Below, in pieces: positions 41,615 to 56,161 of a stretch of 64,000 nucleotides of DNA. The stretch is from Pseudomonas alkylphenolica. GTDB lineage: Bacteria; Pseudomonadota; Gammaproteobacteria; Pseudomonadales; Pseudomonadaceae. Positions within the stretch are counted from its first letter, which is position 1. Every line of letters starts with the position of its first letter. Where the stretch lies: positions 3,713,501-3,777,500 of the forward strand of contig NZ_CP009048.1 of assembly GCF_000746525.1 (NCBI RefSeq), read 5' to 3'. The position numbers and the translations under genes are program-made. The notes beneath the pieces are model-generated. The model was not told the DNA's origin. It did not search any database and saw only the letters and a program-made list of their open reading frames with translations.

Positions 41615-42940
41615 ATGGCACTGACACGCGAACAGCAAATTGCAGCCCTCGAAAAAGACTGGGCCGAAAACCCGCGCTGGAAAGGCGTGACCCGTACCTA
41701 CACCGCCGCTGATGTCGTACGTCTGCGTGGCTCGGTCCAGCCTGAGCACACCCTGGCCCGCATGGGTGCCGAGAAGCTGTGGAAGCTGGTCACCCAGGGT
41801 GCACACCCATCCTTCCGCCCGGAAAAAGATTTCGTCAACTGCATGGGCGCCCTGACCGGCGGCCAGGCTGTTCAACAGGTTAAAGCCGGTATCCAGGCTA
41901 TCTACCTGTCCGGCTGGCAAGTGGCTGCCGACAACAACTCGGCCGAGTCCATGTACCCAGACCAGTCGCTGTACCCGGTTGACTCGGTGCCAACCGTGGT
42001 CAAGCGCATCAACAACTCGTTCCGTCGTGCCGACCAGATCCAGTGGAAAGCCGGCAAGAACCCAGGCGATGACGGCTACATCGACTACTTCGCGCCAATC
42101 GTGGCTGACGCCGAAGCCGGTTTCGGTGGCGTACTGAACGCCTACGAGCTGATGAAGAACATGATCGAAGCAGGCGCCGCCGGCGTTCACTTCGAAGACC
42201 AGCTGGCCTCGGTGAAAAAATGCGGCCACATGGGCGGCAAGGTACTGGTTCCAACCCAGGAAGCTGTACAGAAGCTCAGCGCTGCCCGTCTGGCGGCCGA
42301 CGTTGCCGGCGTACCGACCATCATCCTGGCCCGTACCGACGCCAACGCCGCTGACCTGCTGACCAGCGACTGCGACCCGTACGACCAGCCGTTCGTGATC
42401 GGCGAGCGCACCCAGGAAGGCTTCTACAAAGTACGTGCCGGCCTGGATCAAGCCATTGCCCGCGGCCTGGCCTACGCTCCATACGCCGACCTGATCTGGT
42501 GTGAAACCGCCAAGCCGGACCTGGAAGAAGCCCGTCGCTTCGCCGAAGCGATCAAGAAGGAATACCCGGACCAGATCCTGTCCTACAACTGCTCGCCTTC
42601 TTTCAACTGGAAGAAAAACCTGGACGACGCGACCATCGCCAAGTTCCAGCGCGAACTGTCGGCCATGGGCTACAAGCACCAGTTCATTACCCTGGCCGGT
42701 ATCCACAACATGTGGCACGGCATGTTCAACCTGGCGCACGACTATGCCCGCAACGACATGACCGCTTACGTGAAACTGCAGGAACAAGAGTTCGCTGACG
42801 CTTCGAAAGGCTACACCTTCGTCGCTCACCAGCAGGAAGTCGGCACCGGCTACTTCGACGACATGACCACCGTGATCCAGGGTGGCAAGTCCTCGGTAAC
42901 CGCACTGACCGGCTCGACCGAAGAAGAGCAGTTCCACTGA
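41615..42940 (+). CDS. aceA: Isocitrate lyase
   Basis: Glyoxylate-shunt enzyme, isocitrate to glyoxylate and succinate, needed on acetate and fatty acids. 441 residues, the short form seen in P. putida and relatives, not the 531-residue P. aeruginosa form. Signature KKCGHMGGK (active Cys) in [39 protein letters not shown] metal and substrate region near residue 95 (GWQVAADNN). ATG 41615 has gagg at the right distance. Competes with icd and idh for isocitrate. Confidence 0.96.
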   Translation: MALTREQQIAALEKDWAENPRWKGVTRTYTAADVVRLRGSVQPEHTLARMGAEKLWKLVTQGAHPSFRPEKDFVNCMGALTGGQAVQQVKAGIQAIYLSGWQVAADNNSAESMYPDQSLYPVDSVPTVVKRINNSFRRADQIQWKAGKNPGDDGYIDYFAPIVADAEAGFGGVLNAYELMKNMIEAGAAGVHFEDQLASVKKCGHMGGKVLVPTQEAVQKLSAARLAADVAGVPTIILARTDANAADLLTSDCDPYDQPFVIGERTQEGFYKVRAGLDQAIARGLAYAPYADLIWCETAKPDLEEARRFAEAIKKEYPDQILSYNCSPSFNWKKNLDDATIAKFQRELSAMGYKHQFITLAGIHNMWHGMFNLAHDYARNDMTAYVKLQEQEFADASKGYTFVAHQQEVGTGYFDDMTTVIQGGKSSVTALTGSTEEEQFH

Positions 42941-42971
42941 TCTCTGATCGATTGCTGAAATTCGGGTAACA

Positions 42972-43010
42972 GACAAAACCCGGGGCCTGTGATGGGGCTC
43001 CGGGTTTTGT
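42972..43010 (+). terminator. Terminator after aceA
   Basis: acaaaacccgg(ggcctgtgatggggct)ccgggttttgtttttt: stem with T-run. Confidence 0.88.
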
Positions 43011-43020
43011 TTTTTGTGAC

Positions 43021-43091
43021 GGTGGGAGCGGGCTTGCCCCGCGATACGATGTGACTGATCCATCGCCTCGCGGGGCAAGCCCGCTCCCACC
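43021..43091. repeat. REP palindrome 7, units in opposite order
   Basis: Here the units face the other way: gtgggagcgggcttgccccgcgat comes first and its complement second, with a 22-base centre. The other seven pairs begin atcgcgggg. Confidence 0.9.
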
Positions 43092-43193
43092 GAGACAATA
43101 GCTCCCACAGTGCCGCGTGATTCGGCCGATTCGCCACTTCCCTATAAATCCCCATTGGCTATGCTAGGTGCACAACAACACCAAGGATTGGCC

Positions 43194-43856
43194 ATGCCCC
43201 GCCCATTTACCCTGCTCTGCCTGGCCCTGCTCGGCGCAGCTTTCTATATATATGCACTGGCCAGCCAGAACGCGCTGCTCGGTCTTGCCGTCAAACCGAT
43301 CCCGGTGCTGGCCCTGATCGTCTGGCTCAGGACCGCAGCGCCTTCGCGCTACCGGCATTGGATCACCATTGGCCTAGGCTTCTCGCTACTGGGCGACATC
43401 CTTTTGGCCGTACCTGGCGACCTGTTCGTATTTGGCCTGGCAGCGTTTCTTTGCGCCCATCTGGCCTACCTGCGCGGCTACCTGAGCGAGACACGCGAGC
43501 GGGCGACCTCGGCACTGGTAATTTCGGCACTTGTCGGCACCACGCTGCTGGCTGTACTGATCAGTCATGGCCTGGGCGAGCTGCTGATTCCGGTAACGGT
43601 GTACGCCCTGGCCATCAGTGCGATGCTCTGGCGCGCGCTGGCCTGTGGTGGCATTGCCGCACTGGGGGCGATCGCCTTCGTATTCTCCGACAGCCTGATC
43701 GGCATCGATCGCTTTGTCGGCCATTTCCAGGCGGCCCCTTACCTGATTATCCTCGCCTACTGGCTGGGCCAATGGGCAATTGCCGCCTCGGCCTACACCA
43801 GTCGGTCAGCAAAAACCTTGATCCAGACCGCGGCAGGCCAGGATAAATTCGGTTAA
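43194..43856 (+). CDS. YhhN/TMEM86-family membrane protein (lysoplasmalogenase-like)
   Basis: 220 residues with about eight hydrophobic helices. The family pattern KPIPVLALIVWL near the N terminus, GFSLLGDILL (acidic residue in the membrane), FVFSDSLIG and ILAYWLGQWAI are all present. Animal TMEM86 proteins hydrolyse lysoplasmalogens; in bacteria without plasmalogens the substrate is unknown. Start at 43194 after aagga. Confidence 0.85.
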   Translation: MPRPFTLLCLALLGAAFYIYALASQNALLGLAVKPIPVLALIVWLRTAAPSRYRHWITIGLGFSLLGDILLAVPGDLFVFGLAAFLCAHLAYLRGYLSETRERATSALVISALVGTTLLAVLISHGLGELLIPVTVYALAISAMLWRALACGGIAALGAIAFVFSDSLIGIDRFVGHFQAAPYLIILAYWLGQWAIAASAYTSRSAKTLIQTAAGQDKFG

Positions 43857-44214
43857 AACACGGGGTGTGGAAACTTGCGGGTGATGCCTATGCCACACAA
43901 CTTTGTAGTTGACCCGAACAGTAGGACGAATTGCACACCTTCAAATGATATTAATTATCATTACGAAGTTAAGCCTTCATTACGCTTTGCAAGAAACATA
44001 ATTAACAAAACCCGAGACAATGCCCGCCCCATGCGGCCTGCAGCGAGTTACGAAAGATTTTTGTTCTTAATCCTACGAATAAATTTGCTGCAGAAATTTT
44101 ACTTGCACCGGGTTTACCCATAAAATCAGCACGATAGATTCCGCTGCGACATATCGTCACTGCTTTACTACTTTCCAAGCCGCAGAGACTGGTCTCTGTA
44201 TAAGGATTTTCAGC
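43857..44214. promoter_or_regulatory. nuo operon control region
   Basis: 358 bases, AT-rich, no gene. It holds the Fur-like box at 43947-43965. The nuoA ribosome site (aagga) lies 8 bases before its ATG. I could not fix a promoter with confidence. Confidence 0.5.
43947..43965. promoter_or_regulatory. Fur-like box upstream of nuoA
   Basis: GATATTAATTATCATTACG matches 14 of 19 bases of the Fur consensus (GATAATGATAATCATTATC), including the ATCATTA half. It is about 250 bases before nuoA. Iron control would make sense for an enzyme with about nine Fe-S clusters but is not shown. Confidence 0.45.
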
Positions 44215-44628
44215 ATGCCCGATTCGACAGGACTCATCGCCCACAACTGGGGCTTTGCCATTTTCCTTTTGGGTGTCGTTGGCCTGTGTGCCTTCATGCT
44301 CGGTCTGTCCGCCCTGCTCGGTAGCAAGGCCTGGGGCCGTAGCAAGAACGAACCCTTCGAGTCCGGCATGCTGCCTACTGGCGGCGCCCGCTTGCGCCTG
44401 TCAGCCAAATTCTATCTGGTCGCGATGCTCTTCGTGATCTTCGATATCGAAGCCCTCTTTCTCTTTGCATGGTCTGTGTCCGTCCGCGAAAGCGGCTGGA
44501 CCGGATTCGTCGAAGCTCTCGTTTTCATAGCAATTCTGTTGGCAGGTCTTGTCTACCTTTGGCGCGTCGGGGCACTTGATTGGGCTCCCGAAGGTCGTCG
44601 CAAGCGGCAAGCGAAGCTGAAACAATGA
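44215..44628 (+). CDS. nuoA: NADH-quinone oxidoreductase subunit A
   Basis: Membrane subunit of proton-pumping complex I near the quinone site. 137 residues, three helices (about 15-38, 68-90, 97-118). [41 protein letters not shown] is spread over the conserved loop and helix 2; FDIEALFL is diagnostic. First gene of the operon. Confidence 0.96.
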   Translation: MPDSTGLIAHNWGFAIFLLGVVGLCAFMLGLSALLGSKAWGRSKNEPFESGMLPTGGARLRLSAKFYLVAMLFVIFDIEALFLFAWSVSVRESGWTGFVEALVFIAILLAGLVYLWRVGALDWAPEGRRKRQAKLKQ

Positions 44629-44638
44629 GGCTTTGGCA

Positions 44639-45316
44639 ATGCAATACAATCTCACCAGAATCGACCCGGATGCTCCCAACGAGCAATATCCAATCGGAGA
44701 GCGGGAAACCGTCTCCGATTCGCTGCTAGAGGACCAGGTCCACAAGAACATCTTCATGGGCAAACTTGAAGATGTGCTCAGTGGCGCGGTCAACTGGGGG
44801 CGTAAAAACTCCCTGTGGCCGTACAACTTCGGCCTCTCCTGCTGCTACGTGGAAATGACCACGGCCTTCACGGCGCCCCACGACATCGCCCGCTTCGGCG
44901 CCGAAGTCATCCGGGCATCGCCGCGTCAGGCCGACTTCATGGTTATCGCCGGTACCTGCTTCATCAAGATGGCGCCGATCATCCAGCGCCTGTACGAGCA
45001 GATGCTTGAACCCAAGTGGGTCATCTCCATGGGTTCGTGCGCCAACTCCGGTGGCATGTACGACATTTACTCGGTCGTTCAGGGGGTCGACAAGTTCCTC
45101 CCCGTGGATGTCTATGTCCCTGGTTGCCCGCCTCGCCCTGAAGCCTTCCTGCAAGGCCTGATGTTGTTGCAGGAGTCGATTGGCCAGGAGCGTCGTCCTC
45201 TTTCCTGGGTTGTCGGTGATCAAGGCATTTACCGTGCCGAGATGCCGTCGCAGAAAGAGCAACGCCGTGAACAGCGCATCCAGGTCACCAACCTGCGCAG
45301 CCCCGACGAAGTCTGA
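44639..45316 (+). CDS. nuoB: NADH-quinone oxidoreductase subunit B
   Basis: Carries the terminal 4Fe-4S cluster N2 that reduces quinone. 225 residues. Cluster ligands: the tandem Cys in [11 protein letters not shown], Cys in [13 protein letters not shown] and in [15 protein letters not shown] 44639 follows tgagg; a TTG two codons upstream is less likely. 10 bases after nuoA. Confidence 0.97.
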   Translation: MQYNLTRIDPDAPNEQYPIGERETVSDSLLEDQVHKNIFMGKLEDVLSGAVNWGRKNSLWPYNFGLSCCYVEMTTAFTAPHDIARFGAEVIRASPRQADFMVIAGTCFIKMAPIIQRLYEQMLEPKWVISMGSCANSGGMYDIYSVVQGVDKFLPVDVYVPGCPPRPEAFLQGLMLLQESIGQERRPLSWVVGDQGIYRAEMPSQKEQRREQRIQVTNLRSPDEV

Positions 45317-45376
45317 TCCAGCTATCTGTTGCCTGCGCGTGCGCGACAGGCAGCCTGGCTTCATTCTCTACGTTGA

Positions 45377-47176
<1,800 letters not shown>

Positions 47177-47178
47177 GC

Positions 47179-47676
47179 ATGAATAGCACGCTTATCCAAA
47201 CCGACCGTTTCGCCCTGAGCGAAACCGAGCGCTCGGCCATCGAGCACGAGATGCATCACTACGAGGACCCCCGCGCGGCGTCCATCGAAGCCCTGAAGAT
47301 CGTTCAGAAGGAACGCGGCTGGGTGCCTGACGGCGCCATCTATGCCATCGGCGAAGTGCTCGGCATTCCGGCCAGCGATGTCGAAGGCGTGGCCACCTTC
47401 TATAGTCAGATCTTCCGTCAGCCGGTTGGCCGGCACATCATCCGCGTTTGCGACAGCATGGTCTGCTACATCGGCGGCCACGAGTCCGTGGTCAGCCAGA
47501 TCCAGAGCGAGCTGGGTATTGGCCTGGGCCAGACCACCGCCGACGGCCGCTTCACCCTGCTGCCAGTGTGCTGCCTGGGTAACTGCGACAAGGCCCCGGC
47601 GCTGATGATCGACGACGACACCTTTGGCGATGTCCAGCCTGCTGGCGTTTCCAAGTTGCTGGAGGGTTACGTATGA
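47179..47676 (+). CDS. nuoE: NADH-quinone oxidoreductase subunit E
   Basis: Thioredoxin-like subunit with 2Fe-2S cluster N1a in the NADH module. 165 residues. Ligands in [10 protein letters not shown] (two Cys) and [10 protein letters not shown] (two of its Cys); [11 protein letters not shown] precedes them. Two bases after nuoC; its stop overlaps the nuoF ATG. Confidence 0.96.
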   Translation: MNSTLIQTDRFALSETERSAIEHEMHHYEDPRAASIEALKIVQKERGWVPDGAIYAIGEVLGIPASDVEGVATFYSQIFRQPVGRHIIRVCDSMVCYIGGHESVVSQIQSELGIGLGQTTADGRFTLLPVCCLGNCDKAPALMIDDDTFGDVQPAGVSKLLEGYV

Positions 47677-49037
47677 CCATCACTTCCTTCGGCCCGGCCA
47701 ACCGCATTGCCCGCAGCGCCGAGACGCATCCGCTGACCTGGCGCCTGCGCGACGACGGCGAGCCGGTCTGGCTGGACGAGTACCAGGCCAAGGACGGCTA
47801 TGCCGCCGCCCGCAAGGCCCTGGCACAGATGTCCCAGGACGATATCGTCCAGACTGTCAAAGATTCCGGCCTCAAGGGCCGTGGCGGTGCGGGCTTCCCC
47901 ACCGGCGTCAAATGGGGCCTGATGCCCAAAGACGAATCGATGAACATCCGCTACCTGCTGTGCAACGCGGATGAAATGGAGCCCAACACCTGGAAAGACC
48001 GCATGCTGATGGAGCAACAGCCCCATCTGCTGGTCGAGGGCATGCTGATCAGCGCCCGCGCGCTGAAGGCTTACCGTGGCTACATCTTCCTGCGTGGTGA
48101 ATACACCACCGCGGCGAAGAACCTCAACCGCGCCATCGATGAAGCCAAGGCCGCAGGCCTGCTGGGCAAGAACATCCTCGGCAGCGGCTTTGACTTCGAG
48201 CTGTTCGTGCACACCGGCGCCGGACGTTACATCTGCGGTGAAGAAACCGCACTGATCAACTCCCTCGAAGGCCGCCGCGCCAACCCGCGCTCCAAGCCGC
48301 CCTTCCCTGCCGCCGTCGGCGTCTGGGGCAAGCCGACCTGCGTGAACAACGTCGAGACCCTGTGCAACGTTCCGGCCATCGTCGGCAACGGCGTCGACTG
48401 GTACAAGTCGCTGGCGCGCGAAGGTTCTGAAGACCACGGCACCAAGCTGATGGGCTTCTCCGGCAAGGTCAAGAACCCGGGTCTGTGGGAACTGCCATTC
48501 GGCGTTACCGCCCGCGAGCTGTTCGAAGACTACGCCGGTGGCATGCGCGATGGCTTCAAGCTCAAGTGCTGGCAGCCTGGCGGCGCCGGTACCGGTTTCC
48601 TGCTGCCCGAGCACCTCGACGCGCAGATGTATGCCGGTGGCATCGCCAAGGTCGGCACCCGTATGGGTACTGGCCTGGCGATGGCCGTGGACGACAGCGT
48701 CAACATGGTTTCGCTGCTGCGCAACATGGAAGAGTTCTTCGCCCGCGAGTCCTGCGGCTGGTGCACTCCGTGCCGCGATGGCCTGCCGTGGAGCGTGAAG
48801 ATGCTGCGCGCCCTGGAGAAAGGACAAGGCAAGGCGGAAGACATCGAGACCCTGCTGGGTCTGGTCAACTTCCTCGGCCCTGGCCGCACCTTCTGCGCCC
48901 ACGCACCGGGTGCCGTCGAGCCGCTGGGTAGTGCCATCAAGTATTTCCGTCCGGAGTTCGAGGCCGGCGTCGCACCTGTTACAGGCAGCGAAGCCCTGCG
49001 CCCGAATCTGGCCAAGCCGATTGTCGTCGGCGCATAA
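47673..49037 (+). CDS. nuoF: NADH-quinone oxidoreductase subunit F
   Basis: NADH- and FMN-binding subunit with 4Fe-4S cluster N3. 454 residues. [18 protein letters not shown] (NADH/FMN glycine loop, about 69-86), [33 protein letters not shown], and cluster motif [12 protein letters not shown] (about 350). Entry point for electrons from NADH. Confidence 0.97.
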   Translation: MTITSFGPANRIARSAETHPLTWRLRDDGEPVWLDEYQAKDGYAAARKALAQMSQDDIVQTVKDSGLKGRGGAGFPTGVKWGLMPKDESMNIRYLLCNADEMEPNTWKDRMLMEQQPHLLVEGMLISARALKAYRGYIFLRGEYTTAAKNLNRAIDEAKAAGLLGKNILGSGFDFELFVHTGAGRYICGEETALINSLEGRRANPRSKPPFPAAVGVWGKPTCVNNVETLCNVPAIVGNGVDWYKSLAREGSEDHGTKLMGFSGKVKNPGLWELPFGVTARELFEDYAGGMRDGFKLKCWQPGGAGTGFLLPEHLDAQMYAGGIAKVGTRMGTGLAMAVDDSVNMVSLLRNMEEFFARESCGWCTPCRDGLPWSVKMLRALEKGQGKAEDIETLLGLVNFLGPGRTFCAHAPGAVEPLGSAIKYFRPEFEAGVAPVTGSEALRPNLAKPIVVGA

Positions 49038-49170
49038 CGAATAGAAATGCGGACGGTCCGTGCCGTCCGCTGCTTGCACAGCTCGCCCGGGGACACCTGT
49101 AGCGGGCTGCAGGCACACAGTTTTCCATTAGCCACGCCCGCAGACGCGGGCCAACGAAGAACTTTGAACC

Positions 49171-51885
49171 ATGGCCACTATCCACGTAGACGGCAAAGCG
49201 CTCGAAGTCAACGGTGCAGACAACCTGTTACAGGCGTGTCTGTCGCTCGGCCTCGACATCCCCTATTTTTGCTGGCACCCGGCGCTCGGTAGCGTCGGCG
49301 CCTGCCGCCAGTGCGCGGTCAAGCAGTACACCGACGAGAACGACACCCGCGGTCGTATCGTCATGTCCTGCATGACCCCCGCCACCGATGGCACCTGGAT
49401 TTCCATCGACGACGAAGAGTCCAAGGCGTTCCGCGCCAGCGTCGTCGAATGGCTGATGACCAACCACCCGCACGACTGCCCGGTCTGTGAGGAAGGCGGT
49501 CACTGCCACCTGCAAGACATGACGGTAATGACCGGCCACAACGAGCGCCGCTACCGTTTCACCAAGCGCACCCACCAGAACCAGGAGCTCGGCCCGTTCA
49601 TCGCCCACGAGATGAACCGCTGCATCGCCTGCTACCGTTGCGTGCGTTACTACAAGGACTACGCCGGCGGTACCGACCTGGGCGTATTCGGTGCCCACGA
49701 CAACGTGTACTTCGGTCGAGTTGAAGACGGTGTCCTCGAAAGCGAGTTCTCCGGCAACCTCACCGAGGTCTGCCCGACCGGTGTGTTCACCGACAAGACC
49801 CACTCCGAGCGCTACAACCGTAAGTGGGACATGCAGTTCGCCCCGAGCATCTGCCATGGCTGCTCCAGCGGTTGCAACATCAGCCCGGGTGAGCGTTACG
49901 GCGAACTGCGCCGGATCGAAAACCGCTACAACGGTTCGGTCAACCAGTACTTCCTCTGTGACCGTGGCCGTTTCGGCTATGGCTACGTCAACCGCGAAGA
50001 CCGCCCACGTCAGCCGCTGCTGGCCGATGGCACCAAGCTGAGCCTGGATGCTGCGCTGGACAAGGCCGCCGACATGCTGCGCGGTCGCAACATCGTCGGC
50101 ATCGGCTCGCCGCGCGCCAGCCTGGAAAGCAACTACGGCCTGCGCGAGCTGGTCGGTGCCGAACACTTCTACTCGGGTATGGAAGCCGGTGAACTGGCGC
50201 GTGTACGCCTGGCCCTGCAGGTACTGAACGACAGCCCGCTGCCGGTCCCGACCCTGCGCGAGATGGAAGACCACGACGCCGTGTTCGTCCTCGGCGAAGA
50301 CCTGACCCAGACGGCTGCCCGCGTGGCCCTGGCCCTGCGCCAGTCGGTCAAGGGCAAGGCCGAAGCCATGGCCGATGCCATGCGCGTTCAGCCGTGGCTC
50401 GATGCTGCGGTGAAAAACATCGGCCAACACGCCATGTACCCGCTGTTCATCGCCAGCCTGGCGGAAACCAAGCTCGACGACGTCGCTGAAGAATGTGTCC
50501 ACGCAGCGCCGGACGACCTGGCCCGCATCGGTTTCGCCGTGGCTCACGCCATCGACCCGAGCGCCCCTGCCGTCGAAGGCCTGGACGCCGAAGCCCTGGC
50601 CCTCGCCAAGCGCATCGCCGACGCCCTGGTTGCCGCCAACCGTCCGTTGGTGGTCGCCGGTACCTCGCTGGCCTCCAGCGCACTGATCGAAGCCGCTGCC
50701 AACATCGCCAAAGCCCTCAAGCTGCGTGCGAAGAACGGCTCCCTGAGCCTGGTGGTGCCTGAGGCCAACAGCCTGGGTATGGCCATGCTCGGTGGCGAGT
50801 CCGTCGACGCCGCGCTGGACGCAGTGATTGCCGGCAAGGCCGACGCCATTGTCGTCCTCGAAAACGACCTGTACAGCCGCGTGCCAGCTGCCAAGGTCGA
50901 CGCTGCCCTGGCCGCCGCCAAGGTGGTGATCGTCGCCGATCACCAGAAGACTGCAACCGCCGAACGCGCTCACCTGGTACTGCCAGCGGCAAGTTTCGCC
51001 GAAGGCGACGGTACCCTGGTCAGCCAGGAAGGCCGTGCCCAGCGTTTCTTCCAGGTATTCGATCCGACCTACCTGGACAGCAGCATCCTGGTTCACGAAG
51101 GCTGGCGCTGGATGCACGCCCTGCGTGCGACCCTGCTCAACAAGCCGGTGGACTGGACCCAACTGGACCACGTCACCAGCGCCTGCGCCGCTGTCACGCC
51201 GCAGCTGTCGGGCATCGTCAACGCCGCGCCGTCCGCTTCGTTCCGCATCAAGGGCATGAAGCTTGCGCGTGAGCCGCTGCGCTACTCCGGCCGCACCGCG
51301 ATGCGCGCCGACATCAGCGTGCACGAGCCACGTACCCCGCAAGACAAAGACAGCGCCTTCGCCTTCTCCATGGAAGGTTACTCGGGCTCGGCCGAACCGC
51401 GTTCGCAAGTGCCGTTCGCCTGGTCTCCGGGCTGGAACTCGCCACAAGCCTGGAACAAGTTCCAGGACGAGGTGGGCGGTCACCTGCGCGCAGGCGACCC
51501 AGGCACCCGCCTGATCGAAACCGAGGGCGACAAGCTGCACTGGTTCGCCAGCATTCCGGCAGCCTTCTCCCCGGCGCGTGGCACCTGGCAGGTCGTGCCG
51601 TTCTACCACCTGTTCGGCAGTGAAGAGAACTCTTCGCGCGCCGCGCCGGTACAAGAGCGCATCCCGCAGGCTTACGTTGGCCTGGCCAAGTCCGAAGCCG
51701 ACCGCCTGGGCGTCAACGATGGTGCGATGCTCAGCGTGAACGTGGCTGGCATGACCCTGCGACTGCCATTGCGCATCAATGAAGAACTGGGCGCAGGCCT
51801 GGTTGCCCTGCCCAAAGGCCTGGCCGGCATTCCGCCCGCCATCTTCGGTGCATCCGTCGAAGGCCTGCAGGAGGCAGCACAATGA
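49171..51885 (+). CDS. nuoG: NADH-quinone oxidoreductase subunit G
   Basis: Largest subunit, carrying several Fe-S clusters. 904 residues. N-terminal 2Fe-2S domain ([20 protein letters not shown]), His-ligated 4Fe-4S ([17 protein letters not shown]), tetra-Cys cluster ([13 protein letters not shown]), the extra N7-type motif ([15 protein letters not shown]) and a degenerate molybdopterin-oxidoreductase domain. 133 bases after nuoF, the longest gap in the operon; no regulatory element seen in it. Confidence 0.97.
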   Translation: MATIHVDGKALEVNGADNLLQACLSLGLDIPYFCWHPALGSVGACRQCAVKQYTDENDTRGRIVMSCMTPATDGTWISIDDEESKAFRASVVEWLMTNHPHDCPVCEEGGHCHLQDMTVMTGHNERRYRFTKRTHQNQELGPFIAHEMNRCIACYRCVRYYKDYAGGTDLGVFGAHDNVYFGRVEDGVLESEFSGNLTEVCPTGVFTDKTHSERYNRKWDMQFAPSICHGCSSGCNISPGERYGELRRIENRYNGSVNQYFLCDRGRFGYGYVNREDRPRQPLLADGTKLSLDAALDKAADMLRGRNIVGIGSPRASLESNYGLRELVGAEHFYSGMEAGELARVRLALQVLNDSPLPVPTLREMEDHDAVFVLGEDLTQTAARVALALRQSVKGKAEAMADAMRVQPWLDAAVKNIGQHAMYPLFIASLAETKLDDVAEECVHAAPDDLARIGFAVAHAIDPSAPAVEGLDAEALALAKRIADALVAANRPLVVAGTSLASSALIEAAANIAKALKLRAKNGSLSLVVPEANSLGMAMLGGESVDAALDAVIAGKADAIVVLENDLYSRVPAAKVDAALAAAKVVIVADHQKTATAERAHLVLPAASFAEGDGTLVSQEGRAQRFFQVFDPTYLDSSILVHEGWRWMHALRATLLNKPVDWTQLDHVTSACAAVTPQLSGIVNAAPSASFRIKGMKLAREPLRYSGRTAMRADISVHEPRTPQDKDSAFAFSMEGYSGSAEPRSQVPFAWSPGWNSPQAWNKFQDEVGGHLRAGDPGTRLIETEGDKLHWFASIPAAFSPARGTWQVVPFYHLFGSEENSSRAAPVQERIPQAYVGLAKSEADRLGVNDGAMLSVNVAGMTLRLPLRINEELGAGLVALPKGLAGIPPAIFGASVEGLQEAAQ

Positions 51886-52889
51886 CCTGGTTCACCCCTG
51901 AAGTGATCGATGTGATCATCACGGTCATCAAGGCCGTCGTCATCCTGTTGGCCGTGGTGGTCTGCGGCGCGCTGCTCAGCTTCGTCGAGCGGCGTCTGCT
52001 GGGCTGGTGGCAGGACCGTTACGGTCCGAACCGCGTCGGCCCGTTCGGTATGTTCCAGATCGCAGCCGACATGCTGAAGATGTTCTTCAAGGAAGACTGG
52101 AACCCGCCCTTCGTCGACAAGATGATCTTCACCCTGGCGCCGGTCGTGGCCATGAGTGCCTTGCTGATCGCCTTCGCCATCATTCCGATCACCCCGACCT
52201 GGGGTGTCGCGGACCTGAACATCGGCGTGCTGTTCTTCTTCGCCATGGCCGGTCTGTCGGTATACGCGGTACTGTTCGCCGGCTGGTCGTCGAACAACAA
52301 GTACGCCCTGCTCGGCAGCCTGCGGGCTTCGGCCCAGACCGTGTCGTACGAAGTGTTCATGGGTCTGGCGCTGATGGGTATCGTTGCCCAGGTCGGCTCG
52401 TTCAACATGCGCGACATCGTTGACTACCAGGCCCAGAACCTGTGGTTCATCATTCCGCAGTTCTTCGGTTTCTGTACCTTCTTCATCGCTGGCGTCGCCG
52501 TGACTCACCGTCACCCGTTCGACCAGCCAGAAGCAGAACAGGAACTGGCCGACGGTTACCACATTGAATATGCCGGCATGAAATGGGGCATGTTCTTCGT
52601 CGGTGAGTACATCGGCATCATTCTGGTCTCGGCGCTGCTGGTAACCCTGTTCTTCGGCGGCTGGCACGGTCCGTTCGGCATCCTGCCGCAAGTACCGTTC
52701 TTGTGGTTCGCCCTGAAAACCGCGTTCTTCATCATGCTGTTCATCCTGCTGCGCGCCTCGATCCCGCGCCCGCGCTATGACCAGGTGATGGACTTCGGCT
52801 GGAAGTTCTGCCTGCCGCTGACCCTGATCAATTTGCTGGTGACCGCTGCGCTCGTGTTGCTCAACACGCCAGCTGTTGCGGCCCAGTGA
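51882..52889 (+). CDS. nuoH: NADH-quinone oxidoreductase subunit H
   Basis: Membrane subunit forming much of the quinone channel. 335 residues, eight helices. [20 protein letters not shown] (loop 1), [22 protein letters not shown] (acidic funnel loop) and [18 protein letters not shown] are conserved. ATG overlaps the nuoG stop. Confidence 0.97.
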   Translation: MTWFTPEVIDVIITVIKAVVILLAVVVCGALLSFVERRLLGWWQDRYGPNRVGPFGMFQIAADMLKMFFKEDWNPPFVDKMIFTLAPVVAMSALLIAFAIIPITPTWGVADLNIGVLFFFAMAGLSVYAVLFAGWSSNNKYALLGSLRASAQTVSYEVFMGLALMGIVAQVGSFNMRDIVDYQAQNLWFIIPQFFGFCTFFIAGVAVTHRHPFDQPEAEQELADGYHIEYAGMKWGMFFVGEYIGIILVSALLVTLFFGGWHGPFGILPQVPFLWFALKTAFFIMLFILLRASIPRPRYDQVMDFGWKFCLPLTLINLLVTAALVLLNTPAVAAQ

Positions 52890-52900
52890 GGATTTGACCC

Positions 52901-53449
52901 ATGTTCAAGTATATTGGCGACATCGTTAAGGGCACAGGCACCCAGCTGCGCAGTCTGGTGATGGTGTTCTCTCACGGTTTTCGCAAACGTGACACCCTGC
53001 AGTACCCCGAAGAGCCGGTCTACCTGCCGCCACGCTACCGTGGCCGCATCGTCCTGACCCGCGACCCGGATGGCGAAGAGCGCTGTGTAGCGTGCAACCT
53101 GTGTGCCGTGGCTTGCCCGGTCGGTTGCATCTCGCTGCAGAAAGCCGAGACAGAAGACGGTCGTTGGTACCCGGAGTTCTTCCGTATCAACTTCTCCCGT
53201 TGCATTTTCTGTGGCCTCTGCGAGGAAGCCTGCCCGACCACCGCAATCCAGCTGACGCCGGATTTCGAAATGGCCGAGTTCAAACGTCAGGAACTGGTGT
53301 ACGAGAAAGAAGATCTGCTGATCTCCGGCCCCGGCAAATACCCTGACTACAACTTCTACCGTGTTGCAGGTATGGCTATTGCCGGCAAGCCGAAAGGCGC
53401 CGCGCAGAACGAAGCCGAGCCGATCAACGTGAAGAGCTTGCTCCCTTAA
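52901..53449 (+). CDS. nuoI: NADH-quinone oxidoreductase subunit I
   Basis: Ferredoxin-like subunit with 4Fe-4S clusters N6a and N6b. 182 residues. Two CxxCxxCxxxCP sets: [12 protein letters not shown] and [12 protein letters not shown], each followed by the usual hydrophobic run. The N-terminal amphipathic part anchors it to the membrane arm. Confidence 0.97.
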   Translation: MFKYIGDIVKGTGTQLRSLVMVFSHGFRKRDTLQYPEEPVYLPPRYRGRIVLTRDPDGEERCVACNLCAVACPVGCISLQKAETEDGRWYPEFFRINFSRCIFCGLCEEACPTTAIQLTPDFEMAEFKRQELVYEKEDLLISGPGKYPDYNFYRVAGMAIAGKPKGAAQNEAEPINVKSLLP

Positions 53450-53458
53450 GGAAGAAAG

Positions 53459-53959
53459 ATGGAATTCGCTTTCTATTTCGCATCCGGTGTCGCTGTGGTG
53501 TCCACCCTTCGGGTGATCACCAACACCAACCCCGTGCACGCCCTGCTCTACCTGATCATTTCGCTGATCTCCGTGGCGATGACCTTCTTCGCCCTCGGCG
53601 CTCCGTTCGCCGGTGTCCTGGAAGTGATCGCCTACGCTGGCGCCATCATGGTGCTGTTCGTCTTCGTGGTGATGATGCTCAACCTCGGGCCGGCTTCGGT
53701 CGCCCAGGAACGTGGCTGGCTCAAGCCGGGTATCTGGCTCGGGCCTGTGGTCCTCGCCGCGCTGCTGCTGCTCGAACTGCTGTATGTGCTGTTCAGCAGT
53801 GATAGCGGCGCCGGCATCGGCCACACTACGGTCGACGCCAAAGCGGTCGGCATCAGCCTGTACGGTCCTTACCTGCTGGTGGTGGAACTGGCCTCGATGC
53901 TGCTGCTCGCTGCAGCGGTGACGGCATTCCACCTCGGCCGCAACGAGGCGAAGGAGTAA
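53459..53959 (+). CDS. nuoJ: NADH-quinone oxidoreductase subunit J
   Basis: Membrane subunit with five helices, 166 residues. [21 protein letters not shown] is the conserved third helix with its pi-bulge, thought to couple quinone reduction to pumping. It lies 9 bases after nuoI; aaggaag supplies the ribosome site. Confidence 0.96.
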   Translation: MEFAFYFASGVAVVSTLRVITNTNPVHALLYLIISLISVAMTFFALGAPFAGVLEVIAYAGAIMVLFVFVVMMLNLGPASVAQERGWLKPGIWLGPVVLAALLLLELLYVLFSSDSGAGIGHTTVDAKAVGISLYGPYLLVVELASMLLLAAAVTAFHLGRNEAKE

Positions 53960-53963
53960 TCAC

Positions 53964-54268
53964 ATGCCTGCAATTCCTCTCGAGCATGGCCTGGCAGTCG
54001 CCGGCATCCTGTTCTGCCTCGGCCTCGTCGGCCTGATGGTGCGCCGCAACATTCTTTTCGTGTTGATGAGCCTGGAAATCATGATGAACGCCGCAGCACT
54101 GGCCTTCATCGTCGCCGGCGCCCGCTGGGCGCAGCCGGATGGACAGATCATGTTCATCCTGGTGATCAGCCTGGCAGCCGCCGAGGCCAGTATCGGCCTG
54201 GCGATCCTGCTGCAGCTGTATCGCCGCTTCCACACTCTCGACATCGATGCTGCCAGTGAGATGCGCGG

Positions 54269-54272
<4 letters not shown>
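53964..54272 (+). CDS. nuoK: NADH-quinone oxidoreductase subunit K
   Basis: 102 residues, three helices; MrpC-like. Membrane glutamates in [13 protein letters not shown] and [13 protein letters not shown] belong to the proton path. Overlaps nuoL by 4 bases (ATGA). Confidence 0.96.
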
Positions 54273-56122
<1,850 letters not shown>

Positions 56123-56161
56123 TATGAACCTTGCGACTTTGCGAAAGGAATTGAGCCCGTC

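Noticed and set aside
49228..51882. An 884-residue open frame antisense to nuoG
   Set aside because: It mirrors nuoG over its full length and has no recognisable motifs.
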